From CAZPAV01 sp964584755 (GTDB lineage Bacteria; Actinomycetota; Acidimicrobiia; Spongiisociales; UBA5794), in the NCBI GenBank assembly GCA_964584755.1, contig CAZPAV010000022.1:1-44252 (forward strand): a stretch of DNA of 44,252 bases. Direction: 5' to 3'. Position 1 is the stretch's first letter. The number at the start of each line of letters is the position of its first letter. The notes under the pieces are model-generated. The model ran no database searches, was not told the DNA's origin, and saw only the letters and a list, made by a program, of their open reading frames with translations. Shown here piece after piece: positions 1 through 7,680 of the stretch. A program made the translations under genes and the position numbers.

Positions 1-1
1 T

Positions 2-226
2 CCCACCCGGTCCCCGATGGGGAACGCCCGCAAGTGCCACTTCTGCCTGCATCGGGTCGAGGTGGGTCTCCTCCCCGCCTGCGTGACGACGTGCCTCGGT
101 GGGGCCACCTCCTTCGGTGACCTCGACGACACCGACAGCCTCGTCGCCGAGCTCGCCGCCTCGGAGCGGGTCATGCGGTTGAAGGAGGAGCTCGGCACGA
201 ACCCGAAGGTCTACTACCTGGTCTAG
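2..226 (+). CDS. PsrB/NrfC-like 4Fe-4S ferredoxin subunit, C-terminal part (5' end outside window)
   Basis: The reading frame is open from the left edge and ends in TAG. The visible 74 residues contain CHFCLHR, then PACVTTC, then FGDLDD, and close with the GTNPKVYYL ending typical of the electron-transfer subunits of polysulfide, thiosulfate, nitrite and DMSO-type reductases. The Cys residues belong to the last 4Fe-4S cluster pairs; the earlier cysteines lie outside the window. The family passes electrons between the membrane quinol-oxidising subunit and the molybdopterin subunit. Both partners follow directly: the NrfD-like gene starts 10 bp downstream after an AGGAGG. Family is clear; substrate is not. 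Confidence 0.88.
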   Translation, partial: PTRSPMGNARKCHFCLHRVEVGLLPACVTTCLGGATSFGDLDDTDSLVAELAASERVMRLKEELGTNPKVYYLV

Positions 227-236
227 GAGGTCCGCG

Positions 237-1529
237 ATGAGCGTTTCGATCCACACGGACACCATCCGGGTCCCCGACGCGGTGCGGCGGCTCGGTCTGC
301 TCGTCCTCGGCCTCCTCGCCCTCGGCGGGATCGTGGCCGTGGTCGTCCGTTTCCTTCAGGGAATGCAGGTGACCAACCTCACCAGCAACGTGGCCTGGGG
401 GATGTGGGTGGTGTTCTACATCTACTGCATCGGCCTCTCCGCCGGTTCGTTCCTCATGTCGACGGTCATCTACGTCTTCGGCATGGAGCGGTTCGAGAAG
501 ATGGGTCGCATGGCTCTCCTCTCCGCCCTCTTCGCGCTCGCCGGAGGTCTCGCCTTCGTCTGGATCGACCTCGGGCATCCCTGGCGGTTCTGGGAGGTGT
601 TCCTCAAGTGGCAGGCCTCCTCGGTGCTCGCCTGGGAGGCGATGCTCTACATCGTCTACGTCGCCATCATCCTCTGGGAGCTCTTTCTCCTCATGCGGGC
701 CGACCTGGCCCGTCTCCGGGACGGCACGTCCGGATGGCGTCACCGCCTGTACACCGTCCTCGCCCTCGGCTACCACGGCGACGGCGAGCACGGCGTGCAC
801 AGCCGGAGGACCCGCAACACGCTGCGAGCCCTCGGCATCATCGGCATCCCCGTCGCCGTCGGGGTGCACGGGGGAACCGGCGCCCTCTTCGCCGTCGTGG
901 CCGCCAAGCCACACTGGTTCAGTGGGCTCTTCCCCATCGTCTTCCTCGTCTCGGCGCTCCTCTCCGGAGCCGGCCTCATGCTGTTCCTCAACGCCTGGTT
1001 CGGCCGGCGTGACGCGGCGTACTCGTCCATCGTCGACGGGTTGCGGCTCTTCGTCCTCGGGTTCATCGCCGTCGACGTGATCATGTTCATCAGCGACGTC
1101 CTGGTGAGCCTCTACAGCGGCATCCCCGACCACGTCGAGGTCTGGCGACAGATCGCGTTCGGCCAGTACTGGTACGTCTTCTGGTTCGGCCAGATCGGCC
1201 TCGCCTGGGCCCTGCCCTTGCTGCTGACCAGCCTCCCGGGTACCAAGCGGTCCGCGACCTGGCTGGGAGTCGCCGGGGCGAGCATCGTCGCCGGTGTCCT
1301 GGCGGTGCGACTCAACCTCGTCATCCCCGCCTACCTGTTCCCGCAGCTCCCGGGTCTCGACGTGGCGCTGACCGATCCCCGCTCCGCCTACTCCTACTTC
1401 CCCTCGCTCATCGAGTGGGTCTCCTCGATCGGCGTACTGGCGCTGCTCACCCTCGTTTTCATCCTCGCCTGGAGGCTGCTTCCGATCTACGAACTCGACG
1501 GCGAACTCGTGAAGGGACGGTCCGCATGA
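237..1529 (+). CDS. NrfD/PsrC-like integral membrane subunit of a molybdopterin oxidoreductase
   Basis: 430-residue polytopic protein with about ten hydrophobic segments. WGMWVVFYIYCIGLSAGSF near residue 55 and VHGGTGALFAVV mid-protein match the NrfD family, which exchanges electrons with the quinone pool for an attached iron-sulfur subunit. The ATG at 237 follows TAGGAGGTCCGCG, a good ribosome-binding site overlapping the stop region of the ferredoxin gene. The stop overlaps the next start (ATGA), so translation is probably coupled. Order FeS subunit, NrfD, catalytic subunit is that of Psr/Ttr-type complexes. The direction of electron flow cannot be told from sequence. Confidence 0.9.
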   Translation: MSVSIHTDTIRVPDAVRRLGLLVLGLLALGGIVAVVVRFLQGMQVTNLTSNVAWGMWVVFYIYCIGLSAGSFLMSTVIYVFGMERFEKMGRMALLSALFALAGGLAFVWIDLGHPWRFWEVFLKWQASSVLAWEAMLYIVYVAIILWELFLLMRADLARLRDGTSGWRHRLYTVLALGYHGDGEHGVHSRRTRNTLRALGIIGIPVAVGVHGGTGALFAVVAAKPHWFSGLFPIVFLVSALLSGAGLMLFLNAWFGRRDAAYSSIVDGLRLFVLGFIAVDVIMFISDVLVSLYSGIPDHVEVWRQIAFGQYWYVFWFGQIGLAWALPLLLTSLPGTKRSATWLGVAGASIVAGVLAVRLNLVIPAYLFPQLPGLDVALTDPRSAYSYFPSLIEWVSSIGVLALLTLVFILAWRLLPIYELDGELVKGRSA

Positions 1530-4500
1530 CGACGACCACACCGCGCAGTGGGTTCTCCCGCCGCGACTTCATCAAGACGTCCGCACTCGTCGGCGGCGCC
1601 GGCGTGGCCGCCACCGCCTTCCACCTGACGGTCTTCGGGGAGCCGGCCCTCGCCGGGACCACGCTGCCCGTGCCCGGAGACTACGTCCTCGCCGACGCGG
1701 CGAACGTGCTGTACAGCACCTGCCTGCAGTGCCACGTCACCTGCCAGATCAAGGCCAAGACGTGGAACGGCGTGCTGGCGAAGCTCACCGGGAACCCGTA
1801 CAGCCCGCAGAACTACCTGCCCCATCTCCCGTTCGAGACCTCGCCGTTCGACGCGGCGACCGCCGACGGCAAGCTCTGCCCCAAGGGACAGTCGGGCATC
1901 CAGACGTACGCCGATCCCTACCGGGTGCGCAAGGTCCTCAAGCGGAACGGCCCACGGGGGTCGAACACGTGGAAGGCGATCCCGTTCGAGCAGTTCATCG
2001 ACGAGGTCGTCCAGGGTGGTCAGCTCTTCGCCGACATCGGCGACGACCGTCACTACCCGGGATTCGACGAGGTGGTGGTCGCCAGGGATCCCGAGGTGAC
2101 GAAGGCCCTGGCCACCGACGCCGCCAAGGTGGCGTCCGGCGAGATGACGCTCGAGGAGTTCAAGACGAGCCACGCCACGCACCTCGACCTGCTCATCGAT
2201 CCGGAGCATCCGGATCTCGGAATGAGGAACAATCAGTTCGTCTTCCAGGCCGGCCGTATCGAGCACGGCCGCAAGGAGCTGATGAAGCGGTTCACCAAGG
2301 GCACCCTGGGCTCGGTCAACGCCTTCGAGCACACGACCATCTGCGAGCAGTCGCATCACATCGCCTACAAGGCGCTGACGAACTGGAAGGCCGAGCACAT
2401 GAAGCCCGACCTCGAGCGCGCCGAGTTCGTCATCTTCTGGGGGACCGGGGCCTTCTCCGCGAACTTCGGGATGACGCCGATGGCGGAGAAGGTGACGGCG
2501 AGCCGGGTGAAGCGGGGCCTCAAGACCGCCGTGGTGGACCCGCGGCTCTCGAACGACGCGGGGAAGGCCGACTGGTGGCTCCCCGTCAAGCCCGGCACCG
2601 ACCTCGTGCTCGCCCTGGGCATGATCCGGTGGATGCTCGAGAACGAACGGTACGACGCCCGCTACCTGGCGAACGCCAACAAGGCCGCCGCGGCCGCGGA
2701 CGGGGAGACGACCTGGACGAACGGGACGTACCTCGTCAAGCTCGAAGGCGGGCGGCAGTCGCTCCTCACCGCGGCCGAGGCCGGCGTCGGAGACGACGGC
2801 GAGTACGTCGTCATGCAGGGGGGCACACCGGTCGCGGTGAACCCGGACGACGAGGAGAACCCGGTGGAGGGCGACCTCTTCGTCGACGCCACCGTTGCCG
2901 GGATCGCGGTGAAGTCGGGCTTCCAACTCCTCTGGGAGGAGGCCACCTCGCGGTCCCTCGACGAGGTCGCCGAGATCACCCAGGTCCCCCGGCGCCTCAT
3001 CGAGGAGGTGGCGACGGAGCTGACGAGCCATGGCAAGCGGGCCGCCGTCGACCTCTACCGGGGCCCCGTGCAGCACACGAACGGGTACCACGCCGCGACC
3101 GCGGTGATCCTGCTCAACGTCCTCCTCGGGAACGCCGACTGGGCCGGCGGGCTCGCCAAGGGCGGCGGTCACTGGCACGAGTCGGGCGGCAAGGACGGGA
3201 GTGTCTACAACTTCAAGGAGATGCACCCCGGTGCCTTGAAGGCCTTCGGCGTCAAGATCACCCGGGAGGGCACCCACTACGAGAAGACGACGCTGTTCCA
3301 GCGTGACGGGTACCCGGCGAAGCGTCCCTTCTTCCCCTTCACCGGCAACGTGTATCAGGAGATCATCCCCTCCTTCGCGGCGGGCTACCCGTACCCGGGG
3401 AAGATCCTCCTCACCCACATGGGGACCCCGGCACTGGCGGCCCCGGCGGGACACACCACCATCGACATGCTGCGAGATCCCGACCGGGTGCCGTTGTACA
3501 TCGCCAGCGACATCGTCATCGGCGAGACGAGCATGTACGCCGACTATCTCCTGCCGGACGTCACCTACATGGAGCGCTGGGGACTGCCTCACGTCACGCC
3601 CGACGTGACGACGAAGACGAGCAAGGTCCGCCAGCCGGTGGCGGTGCCGCTCACCGAGGAGGTCGAGGTCGACGGGGAGCGGATGCCGATCCAGCTCGAG
3701 ACCTTCATGCTCGCCGTGGCGAAGAAGCTGGGGCTCTCCGGATTCGGGAAGAACGCCCTCGGAGACGGCCTGCATCTCGACCGTCCCGAGGACTGGTACC
3801 TGAAGATGGTGGCGAACATCGCCTACGGGGACAAGGCGGACGAGGCCGTGCCCGACGCCGGTCCCGAGGAGCTGGCGCTCTTCGAGAAGGCGCGCCGGCA
3901 TCTCCCGCTCTCCGTCTACGACGTCGACCGGTGGCGACGGGCGGTTCGTCCCGAGGAGTGGCCCAAGGTGGTGTACGTCCTCAACCGTGGCGGCCGCTTC
4001 GCCCCCTACGAGACCGCTGTCGACGGTGAGCACCTCGCCGGGAAGCTCGGCTCGATGTTCCACGTCTTCTCCGAGAAGGTGGCCGCCGCCAACCACTCGG
4101 TCACCGGCGAGCCCTTCCTGGGCATCCCCGTGTGGCGGGGTCAGCGCGACAGCGCCGACGAGCCGGTGGACGGTGGCGACCAGTACCCCTTCGCCCTCTT
4201 CACCTACAAGGAGCCGTGGGGTGGCCAGTCCCGCACCATCTCCAACTACTGGAGCAACCTGGGACTGACGCGCACGAACCACGTGCTCATGGCCCGGCGT
4301 GACGCCGAACGGATGGGACTCCGGGACGGCCAGCGGGTGCGGCTCGTCTCGAAGACGAACCCCGAGGGCCGGTTCGATCTCGGCGACGGGACGTTCGAGG
4401 AGGTCGTGGGGCCGCTCAAGACGGTCGAGGGCATCCTTCCCGGAACGGTCGCCGCGTCCTGGCACTTCGGCCATTGGGCGTACGGCGGCAACGACGTCGA

Positions 4501-4663
4501 GATCGACGGAGAGATCGTTCCGGGCGACACACGACGCACCGCGGGCATCTGCCCGAACGCGGTGATGCTCGTCGATCCCAAGCTCGGCGACGCCTGCATG
4601 ACCGACCCGATCGGCGGCAGTGCCTCCTTCTACGACAGCAGCGTGGCGGTGATCCCCGCCTGA
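1526..4663 (+). CDS. Tat-exported molybdopterin oxidoreductase catalytic subunit (PsrA/TtrA-like)
   Basis: 1045 residues. The N-terminus has a twin-arginine signal (SRRDFIK at residues 11-17, then a hydrophobic run and a probable AxA cleavage near residue 43), so the enzyme should act outside the membrane. A 4Fe-4S site is formed by Cys66, Cys69, Cys73 and Cys118 (CPKG). TTICEQSHH near residue 273 supplies a probable Cys ligand to molybdenum, as in PsrA-type enzymes. YADYLLPDVTYMERWG and the C-terminal molydopterin-binding domain are also recognisable. The gap of 44 residues between Cys73 and Cys118 is longer than in many relatives. An upstream in-frame ATG at 1415 lies inside the NrfD gene; the ATG at 1526 is chosen for the Tat signal and the ATGA overlap. 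Substrate could be polysulfide, thiosulfate, tetrathionate, selenate or another oxyanion. Confidence 0.9.
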   Translation: MTTTTPRSGFSRRDFIKTSALVGGAGVAATAFHLTVFGEPALAGTTLPVPGDYVLADAANVLYSTCLQCHVTCQIKAKTWNGVLAKLTGNPYSPQNYLPHLPFETSPFDAATADGKLCPKGQSGIQTYADPYRVRKVLKRNGPRGSNTWKAIPFEQFIDEVVQGGQLFADIGDDRHYPGFDEVVVARDPEVTKALATDAAKVASGEMTLEEFKTSHATHLDLLIDPEHPDLGMRNNQFVFQAGRIEHGRKELMKRFTKGTLGSVNAFEHTTICEQSHHIAYKALTNWKAEHMKPDLERAEFVIFWGTGAFSANFGMTPMAEKVTASRVKRGLKTAVVDPRLSNDAGKADWWLPVKPGTDLVLALGMIRWMLENERYDARYLANANKAAAAADGETTWTNGTYLVKLEGGRQSLLTAAEAGVGDDGEYVVMQGGTPVAVNPDDEENPVEGDLFVDATVAGIAVKSGFQLLWEEATSRSLDEVAEITQVPRRLIEEVATELTSHGKRAAVDLYRGPVQHTNGYHAATAVILLNVLLGNADWAGGLAKGGGHWHESGGKDGSVYNFKEMHPGALKAFGVKITREGTHYEKTTLFQRDGYPAKRPFFPFTGNVYQEIIPSFAAGYPYPGKILLTHMGTPALAAPAGHTTIDMLRDPDRVPLYIASDIVIGETSMYADYLLPDVTYMERWGLPHVTPDVTTKTSKVRQPVAVPLTEEVEVDGERMPIQLETFMLAVAKKLGLSGFGKNALGDGLHLDRPEDWYLKMVANIAYGDKADEAVPDAGPEELALFEKARRHLPLSVYDVDRWRRAVRPEEWPKVVYVLNRGGRFAPYETAVDGEHLAGKLGSMFHVFSEKVAAANHSVTGEPFLGIPVWRGQRDSADEPVDGGDQYPFALFTYKEPWGGQSRTISNYWSNLGLTRTNHVLMARRDAERMGLRDGQRVRLVSKTNPEGRFDLGDGTFEEVVGPLKTVEGILPGTVAASWHFGHWAYGGNDVEIDGEIVPGDTRRTAGICPNAVMLVDPKLGDACMTDPIGGSASFYDSSVAVIPA

Positions 4664-4690
4664 CCGCGGGTGCACCCTCCCGCTTCCCGC

Positions 4691-4722
4691 CCGGGGAGCC
4701 GCCCTTCGGGGCGGCTCCCCGG
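4691..4722 (+). terminator. Strong hairpin after the Psr-like operon
   Basis: A perfect 14-bp inverted repeat (4691-4704 with 4709-4722) encloses TTCG closed by C-G, the very stable UUCG tetraloop. It lies 27 bp after the catalytic-subunit stop. No long T tract follows, which is common in high-GC genomes. Confidence 0.75.
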
Positions 4723-4727
4723 TGTCG

Positions 4728-4733
4728 TAGCAT
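4728..4733 (+). promoter_or_regulatory. -10-like TAGCAT for a leaderless fructokinase mRNA
   Basis: TAGCAT (TAnnnT form) is followed by exactly six bases and then the ATG at 4740. There is no Shine-Dalgarno sequence. The spacing places the transcription start at the A of the start codon. No convincing -35; the -35 position falls in the preceding hairpin. Confidence 0.5.
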
Positions 4734-4739
4734 GCCGTC

Positions 4740-5630
4740 ATGGGCACGCTCTTCGGCGGGGTCGAGCTCGGCGGTACCAAGACGGTGTGTGTGGTGGGCT
4801 CCGGGCCCGACGACCTCCGGGCGGAACGGCGGATCGCCACCGAGGATCCCGGATCGACGCTGCGGAAGGTCACCGACTTCCTCCTCGAGGAGGGAGGGAG
4901 CGGACTGCGAGCGGTCGGTGTCGCCTCCTTCGGCCCCGTCGAGCTTCGACGCTCCCGGCGGGAGTACGGACGGATCGTGCGCACCCCCAAGCCGGAGTGG
5001 TCGGGGACCGACCTGGTGGGGACGGTGCGCGGCGCGCTCGGGGTGCCGGTCGGTTTCGACACGGACGTGAACGGCGCCGCCCTGGGAGAGCAGCGCTGGG
5101 GCGCGGCGCGAGGACTGGACCAGTTCGTGTACCTCACCGTGGGGACCGGGATCGGGGGCGGTGCCGTCGTCGGCGGTCGCCTGGTGCACGGGCTCGTCCA
5201 TCCCGAGATGGGGCACGTCGCCGTACCCCGCCTGTCCGGCGACGACGATCCCGGCTCCTGCCCGTTCCACGGAGACTGCCTGGAGGGGATGGCATCCGGA
5301 CCGGCCCTCCGGAAGCGGTTCGGCCGGCCGGCCGAGGAGCTCACCGGGACGGAGCTGGGCCGGGCCGTCGAGATCGTGGCCGGGTACCTCGCCGCGGGGA
5401 TCCGCGGTCTCGTCTACACCCTCGCCCCGCGACGAGTCGTCGTCGGCGGGGGGGTGGCCAACCTCCCCGGCCTGTTCCCCGTGCTCCGGCGGCGCCTCGT
5501 CCGGGAGCTCGCCGGGTATCCGGGACTCCCGGAGCACGCCTCCGCGGGGTTCGTGGTCCCCGCCGCCCTCGGTGGTCGGGCCGGCCCGCTCGGAGCCCTC
5601 GTTCTCGCCGAGCAGGCCCTCGACCCCTGA
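4740..5630 (+). CDS. ROK-family fructokinase
   Basis: 296 residues. The N-terminal ELGGTK loop (residues 9-14) is the ROK phosphate-binding motif, DTDVNG near residue 103 carries the catalytic Asp, and LTVGTGIGGG is the second nucleotide-binding loop. A zinc site is visible as His159, Cys174, His177 and Cys180 within the GHV...CPFHGDC segment, the pattern of bacterial ROK fructokinases (YdhR/GmuE type). It would phosphorylate fructose with ATP in the cytoplasm. It stands alone, between a terminator and a convergent ABC-transporter operon. Other hexose specificity cannot be excluded. Confidence 0.85.
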   Translation: MGTLFGGVELGGTKTVCVVGSGPDDLRAERRIATEDPGSTLRKVTDFLLEEGGSGLRAVGVASFGPVELRRSRREYGRIVRTPKPEWSGTDLVGTVRGALGVPVGFDTDVNGAALGEQRWGAARGLDQFVYLTVGTGIGGGAVVGGRLVHGLVHPEMGHVAVPRLSGDDDPGSCPFHGDCLEGMASGPALRKRFGRPAEELTGTELGRAVEIVAGYLAAGIRGLVYTLAPRRVVVGGGVANLPGLFPVLRRRLVRELAGYPGLPEHASAGFVVPAALGGRAGPLGALVLAEQALDP

Positions 5631-5669
5631 GCGCCGCGCCGGGGTCGGGGAGCCCGGTCCGCCACGAGG

Positions 5670-6710
5670 TCAGGCGCGGTCCGGATCCAGGTCCTGGTGG
5701 GCACCGGTGCGCAGGTGACAGGCGACCCGGTGCTCGGGATCCTCGGAGGTGGCCACCAGGAGGGGCTCGGTGGCGTCACAGATGCCCTTGCGGGCGATCG
5801 GGCAGCGGGGGTGGAAGCGGCAGCCGGCCGGCGGATGGATGGGGTTCGGGATCTCCCCGGCCGGCATCGGCTCGGCCCGGCGGCGGGTCGGGTCCGGAAC
5901 CGGAACGGCCTCGAGGAGCGCCCGCGTGTAGGGGTGCTGCGGATGCCGGTAGATGCGCTCGAGCGGCCCCACCTCGACGATCTTCCCCAGGTACATGACG
6001 GCGATGCGATCACAGACGTACTTGGCGGTCGCCAGGTCGTGGGTGATGAACAGATAGGTGAGGTCGAACTCCTCCTTGAGCTGCATCATGAGCTCGAGGA
6101 GGCGGGCGCGGACCGAGACGTCGGCCATGGCGATCGGCTCGTCGGCGACGATGAGCTCCGGAGCGGTGATCACGCCGCGGGCGAAGACGACCCGCTGACG
6201 TTGCCCGCCGGAGATCTGGTGTGGGTACTTGTCGTAGAAGAACGCCGGTGGGTTCATCCCGACCTTTCCCAGGATCTCGAGGGCCAACTTCCTGCGGGCG
6301 GCGGCGTCGAGCTCGGGAAGGTGGATCTCGGCGGGGTGCTCGATCGCCTTCCCGATCGTCATGCGGGGGCTGAGCGAGGCGAGCGGGTCCTGGAAGATGA
6401 CCTGCATGCGACGACGCAGGCGGCGCATCTCCTCCTTGGAGAGGCTGCCGAGGTCCACGCCGTCGAAGGCGACCGTGCCCGCGGTCGGGGTGAGGAGTCG
6501 CAGGACGAGACGGCCTACGGTCGACTTCCCGGATCCCGATTCCCCGGCGAGACCGAACACCTCCCCCTGGCGGATGGTGAAGTCGATCCCGTCGACGGCG
6601 CGGACGTGGTCGACGCGACCGCGCGCCATGAGGTTGGCGAGGAACCCGCGTTGAACGGGGAACCACTTCTTCAGGCCCTCGGCCCGCACGAGGTCTCGCC
6701 GCTCACCCAT
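5670..6710 (-). CDS. Peptide-type ABC transporter ATPase, second subunit (DppF/OppF-like)
   Basis: 346 residues from the ATG at 6710, which overlaps the end of the partner ATPase by 8 bp. Walker A (GESGSGKST), signature (ISGGQRQR), Walker B (LIVADEP) and the C-terminal oligopeptide-transporter extension with Cys residues (CRFHPRCPIARKGIC) are present. It should power import by the two adjacent permeases. The D-loop after Walker B reads AMAD rather than the usual SALD. Last gene of a five-gene importer operon. Confidence 0.92.
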   Translation of the reverse strand: MGERRDLVRAEGLKKWFPVQRGFLANLMARGRVDHVRAVDGIDFTIRQGEVFGLAGESGSGKSTVGRLVLRLLTPTAGTVAFDGVDLGSLSKEEMRRLRRRMQVIFQDPLASLSPRMTIGKAIEHPAEIHLPELDAAARRKLALEILGKVGMNPPAFFYDKYPHQISGGQRQRVVFARGVITAPELIVADEPIAMADVSVRARLLELMMQLKEEFDLTYLFITHDLATAKYVCDRIAVMYLGKIVEVGPLERIYRHPQHPYTRALLEAVPVPDPTRRRAEPMPAGEIPNPIHPPAGCRFHPRCPIARKGICDATEPLLVATSEDPEHRVACHLRTGAHQDLDPDRA

Positions 6711-7680
6711 CGACGACGGCCTCCTCGTAGAGCCAGCACGCGGTCTCCCGGTCGTCGTGTCGGGCGAAGGGCGGATGCTGCCGGGAGCAGATCGGCATGG
6801 CGTCCGGGCAGCGGGGATGGAAGGCGCATCCGGGAGGTGGGGTGAGGAGGCTCGGGGGCGAGCCGGGCATGAGGTAGAGGTCGCCGCTCTCGAGGTCGAT
6901 GTTCGGAACCGAGGCGAGCAGCCCTCGGGTGTAGGGATGTCGCGGCGAGCCGAACACACCCACGGCGTCCCCCAACTCCGCCATGCGCCCCGCATACATC
7001 ACCGCCACCCGGTCGGCGACCTCCGCCACGACCCCGATGTTGTGGGTGATGAGGAGGATGGTGAGGTCGAACTCGTCGCGGAGCTCCCGGAGCAGGTCGA
7101 GGAACTTCGCCTCGACGATGACGTCGAGGGAGGTGGTCGGCTCGTCGGCGATGACGAGGCTGGCCCGCAGCGCGAGTGCCAGGGCGATCATGATGCGCTG
7201 TCGCATTCCCCCGGAGAACTGGTGGGGGTAGTCGTCGATCCGCTCCCGGCGGATGCCGAGGCGCTCGACGAGCTGCGCGGCACGGTCTCGGGCCGCCTGC
7301 CGCGACGTGCCCGGCTCGTGGGTCTGGATGGTCTCGACGAGGTGGTCGATGATGCGTTGCACCGGGTTGAGGGAGGTCATGGGATCCTGGAACACCATCC
7401 CGATGCGTCCGCCCCGAACCTGACGCATCTCCTTCTCCGAGAGCGTCATGAGGTCGCGGCCCTCGAACCACAGCTCGCCACCCGTGATCCGGCCCGGCGC
7501 CTGGATCATGCGCATCATCGCCTTGCCGAGCGTGGACTTCCCGCATCCGGACTCGCCGACGAGGCCGAGGATCTCCCCCTTGTGGATCTCGAAGCCGACG
7601 TGGTCGACCGCCCGGACCGTCCCGCTCCGGGTGGCGTACTCCACGGTGACGTCGCGCAGCGCGTAGAGGGTCTCGCTCAC
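6703..7680 (-). CDS. Peptide-type ABC transporter ATPase, first subunit (DppD/OppD-like)
   Basis: 325 residues from a GTG at 7680 that overlaps the permease stop by 4 bp (GTGA). Walker A (GESGCGKST), signature (FSGGMRQR), Walker B (LVIADEP) with a standard TSLD D-loop, and the C-terminal CAFHPRCPDAMPIC extension of the Dpp/Opp family are present. It pairs with the downstream DppF-like protein. An upstream in-frame start inside the permease gene was rejected because the overlap start puts the first beta strand (LYALRDVTVEY) in its normal place. Confidence 0.92.
   Translation of the reverse strand: MSETLYALRDVTVEYATRSGTVRAVDHVGFEIHKGEILGLVGESGCGKSTLGKAMMRMIQAPGRITGGELWFEGRDLMTLSEKEMRQVRGGRIGMVFQDPMTSLNPVQRIIDHLVETIQTHEPGTSRQAARDRAAQLVERLGIRRERIDDYPHQFSGGMRQRIMIALALALRASLVIADEPTTSLDVIVEAKFLDLLRELRDEFDLTILLITHNIGVVAEVADRVAVMYAGRMAELGDAVGVFGSPRHPYTRGLLASVPNIDLESGDLYLMPGSPPSLLTPPPGCAFHPRCPDAMPICSRQHPPFARHDDRETACWLYEEAVVDG

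Noticed and set aside
171..1541. Minus-strand open frame opposite the NrfD-like gene.
   Set aside because: Asp/Glu/His-rich shadow of the membrane protein; no start signal and no motif.
1487..5344. A very long open frame (1285 codons) on the minus strand, antisense to the molybdopterin subunit.
   Set aside because: In GC-rich DNA the frame facing the codon third positions rarely meets stops. Its translation is low-complexity (Arg/Pro/Gly/Val/Glu), with no domain, while the plus strand encodes a recognisable enzyme.
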